Part shown: piece by piece, positions 7,270 to 14,726 of the stretch
How positions within the stretch are numbered: the first letter of the stretch is position 1
Layout of the letters: each line of letters begins with the position of its first letter
NCBI GenBank assembly: GCA_013002105.1
Contig: JABDKS010000545.1
Location: 1 to 15,016, forward strand
Length of the DNA stretch: 15,016 nt
Direction of reading: 5' to 3'
From: Pirellulaceae bacterium
GTDB lineage: Bacteria > Planctomycetota > Planctomycetia > Pirellulales > Pirellulaceae
The notes under the pieces: model-generated
The model's input: the letters and a program-made list of their open reading frames with translations, nothing else
Databases searched by the model: none
Told to the model about the DNA's origin: nothing
Program-made: the position numbers and the translations under genes

Positions 7270-8679
7270 ATGACTGGATTACCACGCAGAGATTTTTTGT
7301 ATGGCCTGGGGTCGTCGGTGGGCGCGCTGGCGCTGACGGATCTGTTGGCTCGCGAAGGTCTCGCCGCCGGTGCCGCAGTTCCGACGTCCAATCCACTGGC
7401 GCCCAAGAAGCCCATGCATGACGCGAAGGCGAAAGCGGTGATCATGTTGTTCATGGAAGGCGGTCCGAGCCAAGTCGATACGTTTGATCCGAAACCGGAA
7501 TTGAACCGTATGCACTTGACCGAATCAAAACGCACCGAAGGTTTGGCCACCGGAAAGCGATTCTATGTCGGAAGCCCGTTCAAAAGCCGCAAGGTAGGCA
7601 AGTCGGGAATCGAGATGAGCGATCAATGGGTGCATTTGGCTGATCCCGAGGTCGCCGATGAAATGTGCGTTTACCGAGGATGCCAGGCAGAATCGCTAAA
7701 TCATCCCGAAGCCTTATTGCACATGAACACCGGCAGTCGGCTCGGTGGTGATCCTGCGGTGGGATCGTGGATGACCTATGGGCTTGGCAGCGAGAACGCC
7801 AACTTGCCAGGTTATGTCGTGATGACGGAATTGGCGGCACCCCAGGCCGGTTCGACCAACTGGTCCAATGGATTTTTGCCGGCTTATTACCAAGGCACGA
7901 CGTTTCGTTCGCAGGGTTCACCGATCTTGGATCTGAACCCAGCGGCCCACAAGACTCGCAAACATCAACGCCAGGCGCTTGACGAACTTGCTTTTCTGAA
8001 TCAAAAGCATCTTCAGCGACATCCAGAGCACGACGCTTTGGCGGCGCGTATGGAAAGTTATGAATTGGCGTATCGGATGCAGACCGCTGTGCCCGACATT
8101 GTCGATTTGAGCAAAGAGCCGCAGCATGTTGTCGAATCGTATGGACTGAGCGACGGTAACAACGACATGTTTGCCAAACAGTGCTTGATGGCACGGCGTT
8201 TGGTGGAACAGGGCGTCCGGTTCGTGCAGATTTTCTCGGGCGGTTGGGACAGTCACGATTACCTGGAACGTGGTCACTCGGCTCGGATCAAGAGCGTTGA
8301 CAAGCCGATCGCGGCATTAATCAAAGATCTAAAACGCTGCGGCTTGTTGGATGAGACGTTGGTGATTTGGACCGGCGAATTTGGTCGTACACCGGACAAT
8401 AACTATCGCGGTGGTGTGACGAGTGTCGGTCGTGGCCATAATGTCGACGCCATGAATATGTGGTTCGCCGGTGGCGGCGTCAAAAAGGGAACGATCGTTG
8501 GCGCGACTGACGAAATTGGTGCCAAAGCGGTCGAATGTGTCCATCCGATTCGCGACGTTCACTGCACGTTATTGCATCTGATGGGTTTGGACGACAACAA
8601 ACTGACCTATTTTCACGGCGGACGCTACAAGCAGTTATCGCAATTCGGCGGCGAAGTCATCGACGAACTGATTGCGTAG
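7270..8679 (+). CDS. DUF1501 protein with twin-arginine signal
   Basis: A 469-residue protein of the DUF1501 family, which belongs to the alkaline phosphatase/sulfatase-like fold. The start LPRRDFLYGLGSSVGALAL (from residue 4, arginines 6-7) is a twin-arginine export signal, so it is likely folded before export. Conserved family stretches are MEGGPSQVDTFDPKPELN (62-79), SGGWDSHDYLERGHS (323-337), TGEFGRTP (368-375), GRGHN (387-391) and LDDNKLTYFHGGR near the C-terminus. The Asp and His residues in these blocks would correspond to metal ligands of the superfamily, but catalytic activity has not been shown for the family as far as I know. A GTG at 7261 is also in frame; ATG 7270 is preferred because AGGTGA (7259-7264) is five bases before it. 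It follows the cytochrome/PSD1 gene, its usual companion, and may form a complex with it. Confidence 0.92.
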   Translation: MTGLPRRDFLYGLGSSVGALALTDLLAREGLAAGAAVPTSNPLAPKKPMHDAKAKAVIMLFMEGGPSQVDTFDPKPELNRMHLTESKRTEGLATGKRFYVGSPFKSRKVGKSGIEMSDQWVHLADPEVADEMCVYRGCQAESLNHPEALLHMNTGSRLGGDPAVGSWMTYGLGSENANLPGYVVMTELAAPQAGSTNWSNGFLPAYYQGTTFRSQGSPILDLNPAAHKTRKHQRQALDELAFLNQKHLQRHPEHDALAARMESYELAYRMQTAVPDIVDLSKEPQHVVESYGLSDGNNDMFAKQCLMARRLVEQGVRFVQIFSGGWDSHDYLERGHSARIKSVDKPIAALIKDLKRCGLLDETLVIWTGEFGRTPDNNYRGGVTSVGRGHNVDAMNMWFAGGGVKKGTIVGATDEIGAKAVECVHPIRDVHCTLLHLMGLDDNKLTYFHGGRYKQLSQFGGEVIDELIA

Positions 8680-8695
8680 CACTTTGATCTGCAGA

Positions 8696-11236
8696 CTAGA
8701 AAAACGCCGCTTTCAATGCTCCGGTCGCTGGATCACGCACGCGTAATTCGATCGCTGGGAACACACGGAATCTACCTGCGCCAATTTTGCGACCTTCCAG
8801 GTCCGAGCGTTGCCATCCTTGTAACTGAATCAGTTCGTCTGAGGGGTTGGTGAGGACAAATTGCCAGCGATCGGCGTCGACGATTGCCGCAATGTCTGTC
8901 AATTCTGTAGTCCGCCATGTGTCTTCGGTCCGTTGCGTCAACGGAATTTCGCGATCTCCGCTAGTCCAGCTGACATCGCAGTTGCCCGTCGTCGCCACCA
9001 GGACCTCGACGCCGTCAGAACCGGTCTCTGCAACGAACCGCTGCAACGTTTGCCTGGCAGAAAGCGACGCGTCCACGTCGTAGGTCAATGATTTGCCCGG
9101 CTGCAACGCGATGGCGTTTCTTGGATCGACGAAGGCGGATTCGGAATCAATAGCGGTAAAAGCAAACAGAATGCACAGGATGGACCAGCTAAGCCAGAGC
9201 CCCGACGCGACGCGACGCCCAAAGCGCGATCCGAAGCTCAGGTTCAATGCCAACAAGATGCTGACGATGAATGGTAGTCGTGTGCAGGCACTCTGTAGCA
9301 CCGATCGAACTTGGATCGAGACTTTTGGCGGTGTTTCGATCATCCCCGAATCGCGTGCCGTGGCCTCGCCACCGAAAGCACGTGGCACCGGTTCGTTACC
9401 GGTTAAATTCAATACCGTCGGTTTCGCAGTCATCAGTGCGGCTGCATCGTCCCAGCCCAGGAAGAACGCTTTGCACGGTGCCGTCCAGTTTCGGTAGTGG
9501 GACGTCGTCCATACCAATTGCAGCACGAGGCAGCCAAGCAACAAACCGATTGCCCATTTCGACGACCGAGGCAAACGTTCATTCCCACCCGCGTCGCCGG
9601 CGGTTGCAAACCGTTCAAAAAGTCCGCCGATCGCGACGTACAACACGATACTTGCACCGTAAATGATGTATCCACGAGCGGTTGCAGCCGGTGCAAATAC
9701 CAAGCAGGCACCCAGCGGCGCGGCCAACGACACCAGACAAAGCAGCATTCGGTCGGTTTGCCGAATGGTTGCCAGTCCAATCACACCCAGTACCAAGATC
9801 CACGGCGATTCGATCGACGTTACGATCTCGGCGGTCAATGCGATGACCTGCCACAAAAAGGGCACGATCCCGCTGGCGAGCGTCGACTGCCAGGCTTCGA
9901 TGGCTCGCCAAAGGTACTCGCTTTCGACATCAACGACATTAATGCTCAGTGCCGGCAAGATTTGTTGCCAAACCGGTCGAAACGACAGAGCGATGATCAT
10001 TGCGGGCAGCCAGTGGGCGATCGATTGCCGCCGGATGCCCAGCACCAGATAAACCAGTAACAACATTTGTGCAACGTTGTATGCCAGGCTGATCGATCCA
10101 ATCACAACGGCGATCTGCAAATGACATCGCCAATCTTGCCGCTCGCGCCCGATGCCCGATTCGTCCAGGAGCGTCACACCAAAGAAGTAAAGCGCGAATG
10201 AGAGCAGATGCGGTGTGGTGTCATTGATGTGGACCCCCATACCAATCCCTATCGCCGCCAATGCCGCCGCGACACAGGCTGCGCGAATCGATCCAAACCA
10301 GCGAACCGTCATTCGGAACACAAAGTATAGGCAGGCCAACCAACTGAGAAAGTTGACCACGAGCAACGAAGTTTTCTGCGACAAGAAGCCACTCCATTGG
10401 GCGCCCAGGAACGAGTAGCCCGCGCGCAAATATCGAAAACTGTTGTCGTAGCGGAACGTTCCGGCAAACCAGCTGACTTGTTCTACTGCCGAAACCGTTT
10501 CGTTCATCACGAACTGATCGTCCACCAAAAAGCTGTAGCCCATCAACGGCAGTTTGCCACTTGCCAGGTCGTGCGGAACGGTAATCATCCGAAAACCGGT
10601 TCGCTCGGTCGTGGATCCAAACAGATACGTCACCGCAACGACACCGATCCAGAGCACGAGTGTGCTCACGACAAAGCGATGTTGGCGGATGTGGTTCCAG
10701 GTCAGTCGCTGCCCGGCGTCGCTATCAGACGATTGATCTGCCAGAATCGATTGGTTCAACCGCCAAATCGTTTGCCGATCACTGAACCATGTGATCAACC
10801 CGATCGCGATGGGTGTCAACAGGTACCACAACCCGTTCCAAGGCCGGGGTTCACTCGGCAATAACAATGCGTCGGCCGGCGAAATTCGCGTGGCCAAAAA
10901 AATCGCAATCGCTGTCGCAGCACCAACGGTCACCGATGCGAATCGCGCTGGCATTCGGCCGCAAAGAGTGACCAGCCCCCAGGTCAAAAGTGCAGCTGCG
11001 ATACAGGGAACAGCGTCGCGGGTGTGCGCCGTCGCATGCCAGCCGATAAAGACAAGCTGGCTGAGCGCGATCGCCAGAAGTGCGCCGGTGACCGCTAGAT
11101 AAGGGCATGCTGAATTCGTCGGCGACGACGCGTTTGATGTCGATTCTAGAATCGGATTTGACGCGGAATCAGCAGCCTTGTCGGTCTGCGTTTTTGGCGT
11201 GCCGCCTTTGCGTTGTCGATGTTTCTTGCTGTTCAC
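8696..11236 (-). CDS. Large multi-pass membrane protein, unrecognised
   Basis: An 846-residue integral membrane protein that I cannot place in a named family. Residues 1-45 are polar and basic (KKHRQRKGG, then Ser/Thr/Asn-rich), so probably cytoplasmic. About a dozen or more hydrophobic spans follow up to roughly residue 690, for example YLAVTGALLAIALSQLVFIG, CIAAALLTWGLVTLCG, STLVLWIGVVAVTYLFG and LSWLACLYFVFRMTV. A periplasmic-type loop after the fifth span contains LVDDQFVMNETVSAVEQVSW and aromatic-rich YDNSFRYLRAGYSFLGAQW; acidic residues in such a loop are reminiscent of GT-C glycosyltransferases, but this is only a resemblance. The last 140 or so residues are soluble and beta-rich, after a final span (SGLWLSWSILCILFAFTA). 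The start codon is GTG and no clear ribosome site precedes it. It follows the ThuA gene on the same strand and meets the DUF1501 gene tail to tail with 16 bases between. Confidence 0.8.
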   Translation of the reverse strand: MNSKKHRQRKGGTPKTQTDKAADSASNPILESTSNASSPTNSACPYLAVTGALLAIALSQLVFIGWHATAHTRDAVPCIAAALLTWGLVTLCGRMPARFASVTVGAATAIAIFLATRISPADALLLPSEPRPWNGLWYLLTPIAIGLITWFSDRQTIWRLNQSILADQSSDSDAGQRLTWNHIRQHRFVVSTLVLWIGVVAVTYLFGSTTERTGFRMITVPHDLASGKLPLMGYSFLVDDQFVMNETVSAVEQVSWFAGTFRYDNSFRYLRAGYSFLGAQWSGFLSQKTSLLVVNFLSWLACLYFVFRMTVRWFGSIRAACVAAALAAIGIGMGVHINDTTPHLLSFALYFFGVTLLDESGIGRERQDWRCHLQIAVVIGSISLAYNVAQMLLLVYLVLGIRRQSIAHWLPAMIIALSFRPVWQQILPALSINVVDVESEYLWRAIEAWQSTLASGIVPFLWQVIALTAEIVTSIESPWILVLGVIGLATIRQTDRMLLCLVSLAAPLGACLVFAPAATARGYIIYGASIVLYVAIGGLFERFATAGDAGGNERLPRSSKWAIGLLLGCLVLQLVWTTSHYRNWTAPCKAFFLGWDDAAALMTAKPTVLNLTGNEPVPRAFGGEATARDSGMIETPPKVSIQVRSVLQSACTRLPFIVSILLALNLSFGSRFGRRVASGLWLSWSILCILFAFTAIDSESAFVDPRNAIALQPGKSLTYDVDASLSARQTLQRFVAETGSDGVEVLVATTGNCDVSWTSGDREIPLTQRTEDTWRTTELTDIAAIVDADRWQFVLTNPSDELIQLQGWQRSDLEGRKIGAGRFRVFPAIELRVRDPATGALKAAFF

Positions 11237-11281
11237 TGAGTGAGCCGGGAAACCCGATCCGTTGCAAAGACGGCATTTTTG

Positions 11282-11321
11282 AAAAAGAACGCTGGAGCGG
11301 AGATTGCATTGCGATTCCGCT
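11282..11321 (-). terminator. Weak terminator candidate after the ThuA gene
   Basis: On the minus strand, just after the ThuA stop, AGCGGA (11321-11316) can pair with TCCGCT (11301-11296). CTTTTTC follows about nine bases later (near 11287-11281). The loop is 14 bases and the T run is not adjacent, so termination would be inefficient at best. Transcription may continue into the membrane-protein gene. Confidence 0.2.
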
Positions 11322-11332
11322 GCTGATCAGTA

Positions 11333-12322
11333 TTACTTTGCGCCAGCGGAGACTTGAAACTCACGTTGGCTCGACTGCGTCGCGGTCGGAAAGTCCTCCG
11401 GCACATCGGTCAATGTGACTTTGCCTGTCGCGGCCCATTCGGTACCGCGGATCAGTGTCGTGATGAACCCAACACACTGTACCGAGTAGTCGGCGTGCCC
11501 CATCGCCGTGTGAAAGACGCGGCCTTTGCCGTAATCGATCGTCATCAACATCGGTTCGTGGCGACCGGTGCCTTTGTATTTTTCGTCCGCGTAGGCGGTT
11601 GCAAGGATCGTCATGTTGTCGCCCGGCCCTCGCAGTTCTTGATACAGTTCGTCCTTGGTATGCATCCAAGATCGCGGCAGTCCTTTTGTGATCGGGTGAT
11701 CGGGATTTCGGACAACGAGCTGATACTCATGCTGGGGGCCGTGATTGCCGCCCCTGCCAGGCGATTCATCGCGAACAGTCTTGCCAGAGTCGTCAACGTA
11801 AACATAGGGACCGGATTTTTCATTTCGGCCACCCCAGCCGCCCAGTCCGATCATCTTGTTGTACTCGTCCCAATCGCCGAAGGAATTGTCGGCAGCGTGG
11901 ACGACGACCATGCCGCCTCCGTTGCTCATGAACTCCTCCAACGCAGCATTGGTATCGTCCGGCCAAGGGGCGGCATTGTAGCCAAAGTTATTTACAACGA
12001 CGTCGTAGTCCGAAAACTTGGGTTTGAAATCTGGATCGCTTTTGGGTTGGGGCAAGTCCTGATAGGTCTGTCCATCATCAAGCGGAAACTCTTTCAGCAG
12101 ATCGCCGCCCTTCCAAGTGAACTGCGTGCGTTGAACATCAACGGTAAACCGACCGGTTTCCTCCAAATACTGTCGCATCATCGCCGTCGTTTTTGGCCAA
12201 GCGGTGTGGTTATTCTGGCCATCGATAATCAACACCTTCAGTTTCTCATCGGCAGATGCGGAAACCACTGATCCCAAAACGACGGAAAACGAAACCAAGA
12301 GAACAAAAACACGATGCAGCAT
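11333..12322 (-). CDS. Secreted ThuA-domain protein
   Basis: A 329-residue protein of the ThuA-like superfamily (class I glutamine amidotransferase-like fold, named from a trehalose-utilisation gene). Residues 1-24 are a signal peptide (MLHRVFVLLVSFSVVLGSVV, cut after SASA before DEK), so it acts outside the cytoplasm. The domain starts LKVLIIDGQNNHTAWPKTT (28-46), then VVVNNFGYNAAPWPDD and GGGMVVVHAADNSFGDWDEY, where the HAAD turn replaces the nucleophile elbow of the amidotransferases. Further family blocks are HPITKGLPRSWMHTKDELYQ and GKGRVFHTAMGHADYSVQC near the C-terminus. The frame is open back to 12511, but ATG 12322 is chosen for its signal peptide and GGAG (12333-12330), seven bases upstream. 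ThuA-like proteins in this phylum often accompany sugar-acid or glycan breakdown genes; the reaction is not established and no sugar dehydrogenase lies here. Confidence 0.9.
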   Translation of the reverse strand: MLHRVFVLLVSFSVVLGSVVSASADEKLKVLIIDGQNNHTAWPKTTAMMRQYLEETGRFTVDVQRTQFTWKGGDLLKEFPLDDGQTYQDLPQPKSDPDFKPKFSDYDVVVNNFGYNAAPWPDDTNAALEEFMSNGGGMVVVHAADNSFGDWDEYNKMIGLGGWGGRNEKSGPYVYVDDSGKTVRDESPGRGGNHGPQHEYQLVVRNPDHPITKGLPRSWMHTKDELYQELRGPGDNMTILATAYADEKYKGTGRHEPMLMTIDYGKGRVFHTAMGHADYSVQCVGFITTLIRGTEWAATGKVTLTDVPEDFPTATQSSQREFQVSAGAK

Positions 12323-12366
12323 GGGTGGGCTCCAAAGGAGGACCGAGGAGGTAAACGAACGACAAT

Positions 12367-12409
12367 AGCTTAACCGACGATATCTTAGCTGACGAATCTT
12401 AGCTGAAGA
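12367..12409 (-). repeat. Tandem repeat of a 14-base unit upstream of the ThuA gene
   Basis: In plus-strand letters ATCTTAGCTGACGA (12382-12395) and ATCTTAGCTGAAGA (12396-12409) are adjacent and differ at one base. AGCTTAACCGACGA (12367-12380) is a third, weaker copy matching 11 of 14 positions, separated by one extra base. The array lies 45-87 bases upstream of the ThuA ATG, in the 210-base gap after the coiled-coil protein gene. It could hold repeated binding sites for a regulator. Confidence 0.75.
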
Positions 12410-12532
12410 CGATCGATGGGCTTGTCGCGACACAACTGAAGCAGGCGGCTGACTGGAAAGTTCCACGCTTGGCGGGCAACGCAAACGCAGTAATTTCCCA
12501 GGCTTGAGCACGAATTTCCCGACGGGCGAGTT

Positions 12533-13798
12533 TTACGAGCCATCCTGTTCGTGGGTCCGCATCAGCACCTGCAAACCGTTCATGACCAGTTGAAAGCGAC
12601 TGCGTGCCCGCTCGACGGCTTGTTCAGCCTGGCGGTCACGCATCCGTTTGGCTTGCAGTTCTTTCGGAGAAATCTTGATTCGGCCTCCTTTGATGTCCGC
12701 GTCTTCTCGAGCCAATTTCTGAGCTCGCTGGCTAGCTGCTGCGACAAAACTGGAGAATAGCCCTTCGATCCCCGAGTAAGCCATGTCGTAACGACCAAGC
12801 CGAAACTCGCGATCTCGCAAGTTCGCAATCTTATCGGCATTGGGGACCAAGCCGCTCCGCTGAGCCGAATCCATCAACTGGCTGAACGCTCCCATGTCCA
12901 GGATCTGGGTTTTGACGCCACCTGCGCTTTCGGATTCGCCCTCGTTCTGGTCATCGCCGTGGGCGTCGGCGTTGGCCACATCGAACTCGTGCGTTGCGTT
13001 AACACTATCGATGCTGTCGTACTCAAGTACTTGGGCCGCCTGTTGTCGAATTCTGGCGGCGTCGGTGGTCAACAGGACCATCCGTCGCCGATTGCCAAGT
13101 CGCAAAAACGCTTCCACCGAATACGTCTTCATCGGAACTTCGTCGACGACGCTGACTAGCGGGATCCCGTCGGCCAAGTGCTCTTCGCCGCGTGTGTGCA
13201 CCAAGAAACTCTCGTCCTGAATTCGGATGAAGTAGACCGCATTGGGAAAGATCTGATCCTCACTTTCGACCGGACAAAAACCGAATGATCGGCTAATCCA
13301 GTCGAGCTGTTCGTCACCTTCGAGTTCTACAAATCTGGCCGCGAATTCGACGCTGACGTCAGCCGGCGTGACAGGACGCACATCATATTCCTCGTCGTCC
13401 TCCGCCCCGACTGCCTCCCTGAACTCCGTATCGGCATCCAAACCCGATGCGTCGGTGTCCTCGGTCGAATCTCTAGCAGCCTCGCGTGCTGCAAGCTTCG
13501 CCAGTTTTGGCAGCAGTTCATCGAACAACTCCAAAACTTCACGGACCTTTTCTTGTTTCCGTTCGATCCGTTTGATTTGTCGGTCCGCATCCTTTGCTTT
13601 TGGGTCGACCTCCTTGCCGGCATCCTGTTTCATCAATCGGGCGCGACTGGATTGATACGAATCGCGCGACTCCTGCAACCTGACCAACGCTTGCCGTATC
13701 TTCTTTTCGATGAACAAGGTCCGCGCATCCAATACGCCAAACGCAGATTTGCTACCTCGCAAGAGCTTATATAGCGATTGAAAGTCTTCGGCGTTCAT
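12533..13798 (-). CDS. Unrecognised cytoplasmic protein with coiled coil and acidic linkers
   Basis: A 421-residue protein with no signal peptide or membrane segment; I do not recognise its family. Residues about 30-105 are charged and helical with heptad-like spacing (KKIRQALVRLQESRDSYQ; RQIKRIERKQEKVREVLELF), a likely coiled coil. An acidic linker follows (DSTEDTDASGLDADTEF, EDDEEYDVRP). A compact middle part (about 155-260) is mixed alpha/beta (DEQLDWISRSFGFCPVESED, AVYFIRIQDESFLVHTRGEE, RRRMVLLTTDAARIRQQAAQ). A second acidic linker precedes a basic helical C-terminus (KELQAKRMRDRQAEQAVERA). The shape suggests an assembly or scaffold protein, but that is a guess. ATG 13798 is used; an in-frame GTG at 13840 would add 14 residues, and neither has a good ribosome site. 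The ThuA gene follows 210 bases later on the same strand. Confidence 0.72.
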   Translation of the reverse strand: MNAEDFQSLYKLLRGSKSAFGVLDARTLFIEKKIRQALVRLQESRDSYQSSRARLMKQDAGKEVDPKAKDADRQIKRIERKQEKVREVLELFDELLPKLAKLAAREAARDSTEDTDASGLDADTEFREAVGAEDDEEYDVRPVTPADVSVEFAARFVELEGDEQLDWISRSFGFCPVESEDQIFPNAVYFIRIQDESFLVHTRGEEHLADGIPLVSVVDEVPMKTYSVEAFLRLGNRRRMVLLTTDAARIRQQAAQVLEYDSIDSVNATHEFDVANADAHGDDQNEGESESAGGVKTQILDMGAFSQLMDSAQRSGLVPNADKIANLRDREFRLGRYDMAYSGIEGLFSSFVAAASQRAQKLAREDADIKGGRIKISPKELQAKRMRDRQAEQAVERARSRFQLVMNGLQVLMRTHEQDGS

Positions 13799-14123
13799 CT
13801 TGATTGACTCGATATTACCGATTCGATTCGGTGATTCCACTCCGGGCCCGTTTGGCGAAATCGTTCGCCGTCCATGCGTATGCTACTCGATTCTTAAAAC
13901 CCGTGGCGCCCTCGGAATGCCTCCTTGTTACTAGCAAACCTTCAAACGGAGCACCCGATGACGCTGCCAGATTAGCGAATGGTTCGGGGGGTATGTAACG
14001 ACGCACGATCGGTTCCGCATTTTCATCTCGCGCTCGCAACCTGACACGCGCGTTCCAAAGCACATTTACTTTCCGTGTTTTGACGCCCAAAACGTGTGGC
14101 GAACGATTTTGCAGCTGATCTCC

Positions 14124-14138
14124 GCAGCCAGTGGCTGC
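14124..14138. repeat. Interrupted palindrome in the divergent interval
   Basis: GCAGCCA (14124-14130) and TGGCTGC (14132-14138) are perfect inverted copies around a single G. Arms this close together suit a DNA-binding dimer rather than an RNA hairpin. About one such match is expected by chance in 15 kb. Confidence 0.4.
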
Positions 14139-14211
14139 CCGTCGTCGATTGGACAAACCGTCCGCTCGATCCGTTTTTGTCCTTGGCTTTTGAAATTACC
14201 AAAGCCGTAGA

Positions 14212-14251
14212 CCAGGGCCAGTCCTGGCGAAACTATGCCAGGACAGTTCGC
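14212..14251 (+). promoter_or_regulatory. Overlapping, mutually exclusive hairpins
   Basis: GTCCTGGC (14221-14228) pairs perfectly with GCCAGGAC (14237-14244). The second half of the left arm and part of the loop (GCGAAACT, 14227-14234) can instead pair with AGTTCGC (14245-14251) with one bulged A. CCAGG (14212-14216) can pair with CCTGG (14223-14227). The three pairings exclude one another, which is the geometry of a switching leader, about 480 bases before the acidic-protein gene. No ligand class is recognised. Confidence 0.3.
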
Positions 14252-14337
14252 TGGCTACATGAATTCTCGAAAAAGCTCTGGCGTGGCTCCCCGGACAGGT
14301 TGACCGGCGTCAGGCACGCTCGCGTCAATGCATCGGT

Positions 14338-14365
14338 TGATAGCGACGTTCTGATAGCGACGTTC
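14338..14365 (+). repeat. Perfect tandem duplication of a 14-base unit in the divergent interval
   Basis: TGATAGCGACGTTC occurs twice without a gap or mismatch (14338-14351, 14352-14365), about 360 bases before the acidic-protein start. Rotated to CTGATAGCGACGTT it shares CTGA then CGAC with the rotated unit at 7197 (CTGAAATTCGACTA). It is the third duplication of period 14 in the window. Confidence 0.85.
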
Positions 14366-14726
14366 GTTGTTTGCACTGAAAATGTTGTTCGCGCTGACGA
14401 TGACGTGGATCGCCGTGGCGATATCCCACTGTGATCCGCGATGCAACGTGATCGGCATCGCGCGTTGAACGGCAATCCGACGCTTCGGTTGATGAGCCGA
14501 CGAGCTGCTTGTTGAGCATCCATCCAAACGAACGCTCGCGACCTCTGTCAAATTCGATCCGCAAGCAAAACTTCGTGTAGAAGCAGTGATCTGCCGTCGT
14601 CGTTCAGAACCGCACAAGAAGAGGCATGGCGTTTGCCCTATTAAGCAAGCAGCCGCGTGCCCGAGATCGCGCGGCGAAACATCTGTCAACAAGTTCACCT
14701 CCTCTACACCAACAAAAGGAAAGTCA

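Larger units (their letters stand above)
13799..14726. other. Long interval without a convincing gene
   Basis: About 930 bases separate the leftward coiled-coil gene from the rightward acidic-protein gene. Two open frames overlap here on opposite strands: minus 14156-13815 (113 codons, Arg-rich, ends 17 bases before the coiled-coil gene start) and plus 14096-14434 (112 codons from GTG). Neither has a good ribosome site or a product I recognise, and the plus frame is crossed by a 14-base tandem duplication that would change its reading frame, which argues against coding. What stands out is structure: an interrupted palindrome at 14124-14138, overlapping hairpins at 14212-14251 and the tandem repeat at 14338-14365. 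The interval must hold the promoters of both flanking genes. Confidence 0.6.

Noticed and set aside
7580..8194. 204-codon minus-strand open frame
   Set aside because: Shadow of the DUF1501 gene; the product is rich in Arg, Ser and Pro, as is usual for antisense frames of such genes.
11354..12271. 305-codon plus-strand open frame antisense to the ThuA gene
   Set aside because: The minus frame has a signal peptide, a ribosome site and ThuA motifs; the plus frame has none of these.
12323..12511. N-terminal extension of the ThuA protein by 63 residues
   Set aside because: The extension is Arg/Ser-rich, covers the tandem repeats and would bury the signal peptide; the start at 12322 has its own ribosome site.
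13815..14156. 113-codon minus-strand open frame just upstream of the coiled-coil protein gene
   Set aside because: Same strand and only 17 bases from the next start, so an operon partner is imaginable, but it has no clear ribosome site and an Arg-rich product I do not recognise. Kept only as a note on the interval.
14096..14434. 112-codon plus-strand open frame starting with GTG
   Set aside because: No good ribosome site, crossed by a 14-base duplication that is not a multiple of three, and overlapped by an opposite open frame; treated as chance.
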